Assembly (NCBI GenBank): GCA_963678675.1
Contig: OY783197.1
Span: 21,061,934 to 21,125,933 of the forward strand
Reading direction: 5' to 3'
Origin: Xiphydria camelus
Lineage: Eukaryota > Arthropoda > Insecta > Hymenoptera > Xiphydriidae
Length of the DNA stretch: 64,000 nucleotides
Shown: positions 55,080-64,000 of the stretch, in pieces
How the letters are laid out: each line of letters begins with the position of its first letter
Position numbering within the stretch: position 1 is the stretch's first letter
Program-made: the position numbers and the translations under genes
The notes under the pieces: model-generated
What the model was told of the DNA's origin: nothing
What the model saw: only the letters and a program-made list of their open reading frames with translations
Databases searched by the model: none

Positions 55080-55720
55080 ATGCCGAAAGTCTCGGGCAAA
55101 AATACATATTTAAAACTGTATTCTCTCTCTCAAGAAAGTCTCCAGAAAGTTCTGGATGAAATTAGAAAAGGTGCATCCAAGAAACAAATTTCAAAAAAGT
55201 CAAATTCCAAGATCTACACTTCAGTTTCGTTTGAATGAAAATTTTCACAAACCTCAGCTTGGCCATAATACATATTTAATTAACCCCTTCAGACGTACAC
55301 GAGAATGTACATTGGATTTTAGTTATTTTATTAAAAAATGTTACGCAAAAATACAACTTTGTACCTACTGTTTGCACATAAATATAAGAAAATTTAAAAA
55401 ATAAAGATTGCAAAAATATGTTAAAGTATAATAATACCCCAAAGGCTAAAACATCATTAACAATTTTGTTTACTCCGCGAAAAAAAAATGAGGTCTCAAG
55501 GGGTTAAGAGAGAAGAAGACCTTTTATATAACTGGATATGTGAGAGTCAAAGAAGGGGAATACATATAAAATTCGGCAAATCCCTATTTATAATCTCAGA
55601 TGTATTATACGTAGAATCCAATGAATTCCCATTCGTCCTTCTCGAACTCTTAACTAGTGTATTATCTGAAACTGCTGTGTTAAAAGCACTTCAGATTCCC
55701 ATAGAAATTATCTATGTGAA
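55080..55720 (+). pseudogene. Broken transposase-like gene: psq-type and CENP-B-type helix-turn-helix
   Basis: From the ATG at 55080 the frame reads YSLSQESLQKVLDEIRKG, then QIPRSTLQFRL after a one-base frame change at about 55195. This is a psq-type helix-turn-helix (pogo/Tigger-like transposases and their domesticated relatives). After a 220-bp inserted element (55284-55503) the frame continues KREEDLLYNWICESQRRG, typical of the second, CENP-B-like DNA-binding unit. If the insert and one TTAA are ignored, the two parts are in frame. Downstream the similarity fades by about 55720, and no DDE catalytic region is seen. It could be a transposon relic or a damaged host gene derived from one. Confidence 0.65.
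55284..55503. mobile_element. 220-bp piggyBac-type MITE, TTAA target, inside the transposase-like relic
   Basis: TTAA on both sides (55280-55283 and 55504-55507). Termini CCCCTTCAGACGT and, inverse, CCCCTTGAGACCT (two mismatches in 13). AT-rich interior without coding sequence. Its insertion came after the host frame was in place, since removing it restores the reading register. Confidence 0.8.
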
Positions 55721-57035
55721 TCTATGGGATATTTTCAACAGTGTATGTACCTTTCTCCACGTGCCCTTAGGAGACCAGTCTCAGAGCCGTTACAAATATA
55801 AATACTTATATATAAGTATATATAATTTTGCAACGATTTCAGAATTCGCAAATCTAAAAAATAATACTCGCTCCACCTTTTTACGAATAAATCCGGAAGG
55901 CCCGGTAAAGAATACTTCTCCGCGTTCTCTTTCGCGGTCGCTCCTCGCCGTGCGTAGCGCAACGCGGAGGACCCGTTTAACTCGTCGGTCGTTATTTAAT
56001 GAGACTCTACCGTTTTTCTCTCTCTCGTCGAAGCGGAGAAGTACTTTATTTCCTCCCGGTCAACGCTCGAGAGCGTCGTCGCGGCGCGACGAAGAGAGGA
56101 AGGGCGAGGAGAAAAGAATTCGCCGTCTCTCTCCGTGTCACCGCACCCAATAACACGCGGGTAATCACGATTTAATGGCTCAATAACGTCTGCCACTGCG
56201 CCTTGCCACGGACCCCGAAACAATTTATCGGTCCCGCCAGTCAATAAATTCACGTTTTGAGTTGTATACGGGCCTAACTGGCCCCGCCGCTCGTTTAGTG
56301 CTTCCCGATAAACCTCCGGCGATCGCGACGGAAAAATTGCGTGTATAAACAATAAGAATACACGTGAGCCGGGAGTCGATGCGCGAGCAGCTGTGATTGC
56401 GTAGATTCGCGTGGAAGTCGGACGACGCGAGGCAAACGGTACAAACTTTACAACGTACGTTAACCCGATGAGACGGAACGACGGAATTTAAAACTAATAC
56501 GCGTCGGGCATGCAGTGTGCAGACGCGTTGCTTTTATACAATTCATCCGTCTGACATTATCAACGCGTTAGTTACGTGTATATAGGTACGTTTAATCCGC
56601 TATTTGCGTTTTTCGAATGTGCTATTTTAATACACGCGGAACGCGCGTGTCACGTATCAGAAAAAAATGACTGTCATTAATTCGTCAAAAAATGCAAAAA
56701 TATAATACTCTACCATTTGCAGCGAGGTGTTTGCGCATCGTCGCCGTAAACAGGGTCACGTTGTTCTTGTAGCGTAAATAATTATTACTTTCACGATTCA
56801 CTTATTACGATTAAATCATTGCGTACGGTTGACTCTTCACGCGTGTAAAACGTTACGAATGATCGATAGCGCGTTATCTTTATGGCTTTATACAAACATG
56901 GTTCGCATATGAATCCGGGACTCTTGTGTGATTCATTTGGAAGCTTTTTTAACGCCTCCTGATTTTCTCGTTTCGTTGACACTTCTCCGTACGATTCCGA
57001 TATTATCGACACTAAATTATAGTGATGGTTAATCA
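55721..57035. other. No gene recognised
   Basis: CpG-rich from 55910 to 56480, AT-rich after. An apparent open frame to 56153 continues from the transposase relic but becomes arginine/serine-rich and non-homologous. Confidence 0.4.
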
Positions 57036-57388
57036 CGGTGTTTAACAAAATATGAAAAAACATTTCCCTGACTTTTCCAGGTTTTACAGTCTTAATAGCC
57101 AAATCTCCCTGGCCGCTATGGGTACAGAGATCTAGTACAGTGTTACGCATCAATCATTTTTCGTCGAATAAACAACTTCACTAATATTCATAGAAGGGAT
57201 TATGAGCACTGAGAAAAATAAACATTAAAATAATTTCATTTTATCAAATCATATTATTATATAATGGCTTTTTTAGATCAAGAAAGAACCTAGAGGCATA
57301 CATAATATGTACCCATATGGAACAATTTTTTTAGCTTTTTAGATTTTTTAATTTTTATATAAATTCTTAAATAGTTTGACAGACTAGA
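57036..57388 (+). mobile_element. Family J element, truncated at the segmental duplication edge
   Basis: Begins CACGGTGTTTAACAAAAT and follows 24265-24600 closely (CCCTGACTTTTCCAGGTTTT, CCGCTATGGGTA, ATTCTTAAAT...GACAGACTAGA). It ends abruptly at 57388, exactly where homology with segment A begins. The right terminus is missing. Confidence 0.7.
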
Positions 57389-57739
57389 GAGATCGTAGAA
57401 ATAATTTCAGTTAACTCTTTGACGACCAAATTGGAAGTTTTCGCTATCATGGTACATTACTCTCGACGCTATAGTTCGGTTGAAAGTAATGTTTGGGGAC
57501 AAGGAATGCAATAGGAAAATGTCTTGTACCATTTTCTTAAGGCAGACAATTAGCAAAGGAATCAGATACATTTACTTTTTCTAATTGCTATTATTATTCA
57601 TCGTCTCATTCGGTGTGGGCTTTCAAGTATCAGCCTAAGCTGGAAGGCCCATCAGTTCTAGGAAACGGTTGCAGCAAAAAATTGACAGATAATTAGCAGA
57701 AAATCCCTGCAAAGTTGAAAGTAATTTTTTTCCGAAATG

Positions 57740-57990
57740 AATTTTCCAATTTTTTCGTCCTCCGTTGCCGATCGACTCGACCGCTCGCTTCAGCAGCTGG
57801 AAAACTGGTTATCGAAGCCACTCTTTTTCTTTCAGTGTACGACACGACGAAAGCATCGCGTTGTAGTGACGGCCGAGCCCTTCACAGTTGGAACGATCCG
57901 AACACGACGCAAATTACCTACTGGGGAAAAACTGTTCGGGGAAAATCGGAGCCAAGAGGAAGGATCGTAGTCATAAAATGCACGCCAAGT
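57740..57990 (-). pseudogene. Promoter-only relic of a peptide-gene unit (segment B)
   Basis: Counterpart of 32540-32790: the inter-gene flank next to ACTTGGCGTGCATTTT and the AGTTTTTCCCCAGTAGG stretch remain, with no exon downstream on the minus strand. Confidence 0.55.
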
Positions 57991-58034
57991 AGAACATAAA
58001 AATTTAATTTATTCACACCAGTAACTGATTACGA

Positions 58035-58342
58035 TTATCCTTCTCGATTGTGGCAGCCTCTACGTCTTTGGATTGGATAGTTGCAAATGTTCGTAGAAGG
58101 ATCGAATTCAGTGCCCTCTCCGCATTTCAAATTCTCGCATCCAGTGGCGCCGCAAACCCGGTAAAGGGTACAGTCTCCCTCAACGGCGAACGGTCCTTGT
58201 TGCTGAGAAAACGAGGATTAAACGAATGCTCACTTCCGAGAAGTTCAAAGGCATTCACGCAACTTACCAACTGCGCATCAACAAGGAGAAGTAACCCCAG
58301 AAGGCACACCGAAAGTGCTACGATTCCAGAAAGAAGTTTCAT
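58035..58342 (-). CDS. Secreted six-cysteine peptide, copy 4 (two exons)
   Basis: Exon 1 (58342 to 58268) encodes 25 residues, MKLLSGIVALSVCLLGLLLL then VDAQL, with a GTAAGT donor. The intron is 65 bases. Exon 2 (58202 to 58035) encodes 55 residues with cysteines at 11, 17, 22, 27, 40 and 50 (spacing 5-4-4-12-9). GEGTEFDP replaces GTEFNP and CNYP replaces CDYP. AATAAA (reverse of 58008-58013) follows the stop. Its signal peptide is closest to copy 3, as expected if the two descend from the same gene before the segmental duplication. Secretion is well supported; the activity is unknown. Confidence 0.82.
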
Positions 58343-58395
58343 CGTTGTTCCCCGTTGTCGATCGACTCGATGTCGTTCGTTGTCGCGCCTGGTCG

Positions 58396-58445
58396 TTATA
58401 TAGGTACCAAAAACGAGGGAACTCGATTTGGCCAATTGTGTAAAT
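58396..58445 (-). promoter_or_regulatory. Promoter of peptide copy 4
   Basis: On the minus strand, ATTTACACAATTGG at 58445-58432 and TATATAA at 58402-58396, 54 bases before the ATG: the family arrangement. Confidence 0.68.
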
Positions 58446-58510
58446 TGTACCTCCCCGTGCATAAATTTCTCGATTTTTAATCTGGCCTGAGCACTGAAGC
58501 ATTATAAATA

Positions 58511-58788
58511 CACGGAGAAAAATTTCCATTCGAAATTACGATGCTAGCATCTTATGGCCGGATCGTGCTAACGATATGAAACATTCTACATAACTTCGTT
58601 CGATAACTGCTATAAACGTATTTTTTTTTCCTAGATGCCTAACATCGTAAAATTGCATGGTAGTATCTAAAACAAAAATATTTCTGCAGCAGTTATTCAG
58701 AGAAGTTATGTAGAATATTTCATATCGTCGGTATGGCCCGGCCATAAGATGCTGGCATCGTAATTTTAAATGGAATATTTTCTCCATG
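58511..58788. mobile_element. MITE family M, TA target, present only in segment B
   Basis: CACGGAGAAAAATTTCCATT on the left and GGAATATTTTCTCCATG on the right, with TA on both sides (58509-58510 and 58789-58790). Arms include TTACGATGCTAGCATCTTAT and ATTCTACATAACTTC. Segment A reads across the site (TATAATAGCACACGCTAG) without it. Confidence 0.85.
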
Positions 58789-61700
58789 TAATACACGCTA
58801 GTTTAAAGCTCGATTCACACATATGAGTTCGGTGTCCATTTTATATCCAACCCTTCCGATAGTGTTCAGTGCGTACTATTAACACGTTTCAGTGCATTAT
58901 CAGTGCCGTATCCATGAAAGCGCTTAGATTTTGTCGGAGGCAAACTCAGAACTCGATAGAATTTGAATTATCTCAAATGGATCAGTGCTGGCGCTGAAAA
59001 CATTATCGCGGATCAGAGAGACGGTACGGACACTGATACGGACCGGACGGAGACTGAAGTGTGTGAGCAGTTGCATTTAAGTATATTGAAGAATTTTTTA
59101 AGTCAATGCACGGACAACCACGGCACTGATCGGCCTTAACTCTGATATAGGTCGAACTAAGAACTGTATGGGCTAGTTAGGATTTCAGCAGGGGCGTTCC
59201 GACTAGCCGTTAATCGCAGGGACTAATTGGGATACAGCTTTTTTTTTCCAATTTACGAATTTATATAATCATTCGTGACAGTGAGCTGGCGCTGTTTTCC
59301 CATTTATACTTGGACGTATGGCATTGGTGTTGTATGCCAAAAATATTGTATCCGTGATGATTTTCATCAATTGGAAGATATTTTGAACGGCCCGAAGATA
59401 AGTAACTACAACCAATGCTATCGACTTATTCGACAGTTTGTCCGCCGTCTATTTCTAATTGTTATAAAATTCTGCTGTGATCTTTAATACTGACCATAAC
59501 CTAGCTTAACGATTTTTTACCATTTCTTGGTATATCGAGTTATTTTCAGAATAGGGCATATAGAAAATGAGTCATTGAGAATCAGAACGCCGATTAACTG
59601 CGATGAACGTATAAGAGCCTCTCTGTCGCACATTCTCTGTCCCCTACTCTTCCAGCTTATCCAGTTGGAGTGTACGCCAGAGAACCTCTTAGACTTAGGT
59701 TATCTGTAAATAAAGTAAATATTACAATGTGAAATAAAATTTTGAATGCGAGTAGCGGAAGAGAGCCCCCTGTCATGTTAATATTTGAAAATGGTGACCT
59801 GAACAAGTCCCTTGTCAGGTCCCGTCTTGCCCACGTTTCATTTCGGGAAAGAATTACAGAGCCTCATCAGGATTTATCAAGTTATACTAGCAGTGCTATC
59901 CTAGCACCTGGTAAGGTGGCCATGGGGTCTAGGTAGTATGCCCTGTCAGGTTTCGACAATTGGCAGGGACAGAAAGTCAAGACGCTGTTTGGCCCCCACA
60001 AAAAATTTCTCACGGGTCGTACGAAGCGGCAAAAACATCGCGTCATTATCACGAGCGAGCTCTCCGCAGCAGAAACAATCACCCAAATTCTGGCAACAAT
60101 CTCAATTAAACACTTTTCTCTGTGTGGCACTCGCAGGTATTCACATATCGCTGCAAACTTCGCGTGTAAAGGCAAGCCGGTATACGAACGCACCTTTTTC
60201 TTTTGAAACCTATAAAGAAAGCCGACACCGCCTTGACTTTTAGTCCCGTATAATTTGTTATTCGGCCTTAACCTCGTTAATAGAAGCACACCTGCCGCCC
60301 GGCGCTGATTGAACTAGTTTCCAATCTACAGCTGAAATGTTGGTAATTACGATAGCTAGTTTTGTTAATTATAATGTATTCGCGTACGTCGCTATTATTT
60401 ATCCAGTGATACAATGGCTTTGCAGGGTCGCCCGTAAGTACGGGTAGAAAAAGGAGGAATGAAAAGTATAAGGTGGAAAGAAACGGGGTAGTTCACCCGT
60501 GGAACGGAAAAATACGCAACCACGGTGGGGTGGTAGTGTATAACCGTTCGAAGAAGTTTCTATTCCCTTCCATTACAGTCCTTCCATTTCGAACCAGGAG
60601 AGACAGCGAGTCATTACACATTCATGAAGATTATATGCAGTTTGAGCACGTTCTAGCCGGGAAATTGGACCGAGATTGTCCTTATCACCGTAAATCACAT
60701 AACTGATATCACCACCTCTGTCGGGGAGTGGCGAGGACACGGTACCTACGTTTCCGCGATTCCAGGAGAATCCTTTCTTTCCCGTAGAAATACTTTGCGC
60801 TCGCTCGTTTTCACCCTCTACGAATACTCCCGTGTAGAGTTATCGAGATAGGTGAACTTCTTTTTTTCGCAAATTAAACCGATCTAGATATCCAACAGTA
60901 AGATTCTAGAGTTCGTTCGATAATATATTTTCCTTTCCCCTCCTAAATGAGTCGCAGACGAGTCCCGGCGTCATATTTATCTTCTTAATTAAACGTTAGT
61001 CTCAGTCTTAATTGAACACCGAAAATAAGTCTGTAATTCCTACATCTCTTATTCCATCAAATCTAATAATATTATGTTTGGCTTTTAGCAATATTAAAAT
61101 TAAAAAAGTTTCTTCTTCAATACGTTTCAATATGTTATCATTTGCTTCGCAGAAGTATTACTTTGTGCCCCTAACGGTTATGTTTGCCATGAGTTGGAAT
61201 AAAATGGACAAAGTCAATATATTATTATAACACATGCTTGTTATTCTGAAAGACTAACGTACCTAGCAAATAACTAACTAACTCATTACGTAAAGCAAAT
61301 TGGATAAGATATGATAATAAACCTTACAAAGAAAAACTACGAAAATCTAAATTCATCCTTATGTGTCAGAATTTCACATCATACACACAGAACTCTCTTC
61401 GGCGAAGGCGCACAGTTGATTGGCCGGTACGAACGCGACGACCGTGAGAAGTGGCATTTTTTCATACGCGGCAACATTCGGATATATTCGCGGATCGATA
61501 CGGCGAACCGGTGAATGACCTGAATCGTTCGTTGGTTCATTAGGGGTATTTGTGCTTGTTAGAGGTAGGGTGTGAAGTTTACAGTAACATAGATGTGTGC
61601 GTAGGTACATATATTTGCCGTACAGGGGGTGGCAGAGCTCTTTGCGCCAATTTCCTTTGAGAATGTCACAGACGACGATAAATGAAAGTGGGAGAAAAAA

Positions 61701-62631
61701 AGGAGAGCGAGGAAGACATATTTTCAAAGCGTTCGACTACCACCTGATGCGGAGCGAATATTTTATTAAACGAAAATACGGTCTCCCTTTCATCTATTAA
61801 TTCGGTATCTGTAAGTATACACTTTCACGTGTCTCTGGCTTCGTATTTATCGCTTATATGGACAGCAATCGCGGGGAGCGTGCGATCGACTATCAAGTAC
61901 GTGTATTTAATCAATGTGCTCTTACTAATTTATGATTGCGTGAGATTGTGCGGGTACAGGCATCGTAAGTTGAATTATCTCAGCAGAGTGTTGGTCCAAA
62001 TGCGATCGATTAACGAGACGGCGTGGCATGGACCAATAAATACGAAAAGAAGTAACGAATGGAAATCTTATTTCATTCGTTTAACTTTTTAAATAATCGA
62101 TGCGCTCGAGATTACCGAAATACGACGCAGATTTTCGTATTATCTCTTCTCCGCTAATAAAATACTGTTGTATCGCGTGGATCGCGCATCGAAACTCGTG
62201 CCTGTAATCGAGATACTAGTCGTTCGATATGGCACACTTACCTCGTCTCGCTTAATACCTGACATTAATGAGTGTTTACACTGCGAAACGCGGGTGAAGC
62301 TTTCATAGGTGTTCCCGTCCGTCACTCATTCGACGTGCGTGAGGCCCTGCCTCCATCTCCTACACACCGTATAAACGATAGCGATTCGAACACCTTCGTT
62401 TCAGCTCGTCTGACAATGATCGATAATGTCGAATCGATGGTACGTCAAAGGTTCATTCATCAAGGACGAAATACATTCTCACGAGTGTCCGTCACCCCCG
62501 CGCGTTTGCTACGTCGAAGAGTATAGATACATGCGTGGCGCGCTTGGAAAATCATTTTCCTAATCCGAAAGCTCTTCCCGAGGTGAGCCACCTCCTCCTT
62601 GAAATCGAAGCAACGATACACCGAGCGCTCT
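58789..62631. other. Segment B spacer, no gene recognised
   Basis: Homologous in blocks to 33900-37777. It holds the diverged counterpart of the candidate exon (about 59300-59400), the pre-insertion site of the segment A MITE (about 61608-61612) and inserts not present in A. A 135-codon minus frame (59882-60289) has no domain. Confidence 0.5.
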
Positions 62632-63291
62632 TTAAACCACTATACTTTCTTTGGTCGGCAACGGCACGTCCTCCGTCTTCTTGTCCTTCTTGTTCGTGAA
62701 GGCTTTCTCGATTTCCGGCAGCGTCTTGTCCTTCGTCTCCGGTAGACAGAAGTAGAGGAATATCGAACCGACTAAAGCGACGAAGCCGTACACCATGAAA
62801 CCGCCCTGAGGGGCGATAGCCTCGAACATGGCGGGCCCGGTCTTGACGACGAGGAAGAAGCAGAGGAAGTTGATGCTCGTGGTGAGTCCCGAGCCCAGTC
62901 CTCTGAGCGACGCGGAAAAGAGTTCCCCGCAGAGCATCCAGGGCAGCGGCACCAAGCCGATGGTGACGACGCAGGTGCAGATGAAGAGTATGACTATCGA
63001 TAGCCACGGCTTGCCGATGTCAAAGAAGAGACACGTGCCGAGACTAATCAGCGTCAGTGCCGTGCCCAGAGTGGAAACCAAGGCCAGTAGTCACCTGGTG
63101 TAATTTCTCGTGAGCCAACAGGCCAGCACGCTAAAGCTCAGTCGAATAGCGTCGAGGATCAGCGTGGCGCTATAAGCGTTCTCGGGTCCGGAGACATCCT
63201 TTAGCATCTGAACGCAGTAGGAGATGGCCGCGTTCACTCCGGAGAATTAATTGATCATGAAGAAGATGCTGAGGATGACCAAGGATTTCAC
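62632..63291 (-). pseudogene. Truncated Tret1-like transporter copy with two stop codons
   Basis: Corresponds to residues 313-531 of the intact gene at 37778-39373; everything before that is missing because the duplication ends at about 63291. Two nonsense changes are visible: codon 379 (R to stop, 63091-63093) and codon 327 (Q to stop in NQFSG, 63247-63249). The last 149 codons remain open with only five amino-acid differences from the intact copy (for example FYLPET to FCLPET), so the copy is recent. No start or promoter; not expected to yield a transporter. Confidence 0.92.
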
Positions 63292-64000
63292 TGACAGCGA
63301 TGATGAATGAACAATAGTAATATCTAGTAAAATAACGATAATAAGGATTTTACTGCTACCGACGGGTAAAAAGCAAAGTACTCATCGGAAATTCATTGCT
63401 GCAGCTGTTCAAAAGTGTGACCCAGATTTTTCCAGCGGAAAGTAGCCGACTAAATTTCCACCCCTGCTCTCATTGCAACGAAAAGATACATCACTGTCGT
63501 TATATCACTATCTTCTACTCAGACTCTTAAAATGACTGGTGAAAATTACGACCAAAAATCTATCGCCGCCCGACCAACGGAAATCGTCGTCCGCTCGACT
63601 CGAAGGATTCATCTTCCTCGCACGGCGAATAAGGCGTTCCGACGTCAAAGTTGAAATTACAAGCCGTCCTAATCGTCTTCCCCCTCCGGTATAATTGGCG
63701 ATCGTCAGCAAGTAGCGCGCATTTACGAGCGCCCAGGCAAAGTCCGACGCCCCGTCGTGGCCCCTACCCTTCGACATATTCGAATTCCTCTTAACACCCG
63801 TCGAATGGATATCCTCTCGCGAAGAGAGCGCGTGGGCGACGAGCAGAGGGGACTACATAACTTCTCCGCGCTTTACGAGCGATTAAAATCATTTTTCCTC
63901 CCCACCTTAAAGTACTCCGCGCTTACATGAATTTCAGATTAACGTGGAAGGAGGGGCTTCGGGCCCACGCATCATTCGCACCTCTTACCGCTTCCCCGAC
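63292..64000. other. No gene recognised
   Basis: Unrelated to the transporter. An 89-codon minus frame (63508-63777) has no domain. Nothing else identified up to the window edge. Confidence 0.45.

Larger units (their letters stand above)
57389..63291 (+). repeat. Segmental duplication, copy B
   Basis: Direct, diverged duplicate of 32144-38437. It lacks the 527-bp MITE at 36155 and one peptide gene. It has an extra 278-bp MITE at 58511, about 320 bp near 58800-59120, and about 950 bp around 59960-60900. The left edge is inside a family J element; the right edge is inside the transporter gene. Confidence 0.85.

Noticed and set aside
62552..63007. 151-codon minus-strand frame in the transporter pseudogene, also present at 37698-38153
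   Set aside because: Alternate frame of the transporter 3' region; conserved only because the DNA is duplicated.
1..64000. CRISPR array, integrated virus or bacterial operon
   Set aside because: No spacer-repeat array, no viral gene signature and no bacterial gene organisation were seen; intron-containing genes and transposable elements show eukaryotic nuclear DNA.

Overview
This is eukaryotic nuclear DNA, almost certainly from an insect and probably a hymenopteran such as an ant. The pointers are short introns with GTAAGT donors and pyrimidine-AG acceptors, TATA-box genes for small secreted peptides, a Tret1-type MFS sugar transporter, a nuclear tRNA-Ile(AAT), a tRNA-derived SINE with a poly(A) tail, a mariner-type element beginning TTAGGTTG, TTAA-flanked piggyBac-type elements, and CpG-rich tracts alternating with AT-rich repeat-filled tracts. 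The order assignment is inference. Gene density is very low: about six intact genes in 64 kb. No viral or bacterial gene, CRISPR array or operon was seen.

Layout. 0-3.2 kb: a wrecked and an intact copy of a two-exon gene for a secreted six-cysteine peptide, among repeats. 3.2-32 kb: no gene recognised; the space is packed with miniature inverted-repeat elements (MITEs), often inside one another, plus a SINE, a 66-bp tandem repeat and several long palindromes, separated by CpG-rich tracts with only chance reading frames. 32.1-38.4 kb: segment A, with two more six-cysteine peptide genes, a promoter-only relic and the 3' half of an intact Tret1-like transporter; the transporter continues to 39.37 kb. 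39.4-57 kb: again mostly non-coding, with a tRNA-Ile gene, a tRNA-Arg relic, many MITEs, two TTAA-flanked elements and a broken transposase-like reading frame (psq-type helix-turn-helix followed by a CENP-B-like helix-turn-helix). 57.4-63.3 kb: segment B, a direct diverged duplicate of segment A, with one intact peptide gene, the same promoter-only relic and a truncated transporter pseudogene carrying two stop codons.

Two themes stand out. First, a small gene family (four intact copies, one pseudogene, at least two promoter-only remnants) makes peptides of about 51-55 residues after a highly conserved signal peptide. The second half of the mature peptide resembles the peritrophin-A/CBM14 fold, but the cysteine pattern (C-x5-C-x4-C-x4-C-x12-C-x8/9-C) differs from the usual domain. 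The family has grown by tandem and segmental duplication and shares a promoter architecture. Second, around a dozen MITE groups with unrelated interiors share nearly the same short termini (CACTGAGA/CACGGAGA followed by A-rich sequence) and mostly sit at TA dinucleotides, as if one transposase had mobilised them all. The segmental duplication and the nesting allow their relative ages to be read.

All calls rest on reading the sequence by eye. Element boundaries are accurate to a few bases where TA or TTAA target sites are visible and to roughly 10-30 bases elsewhere.
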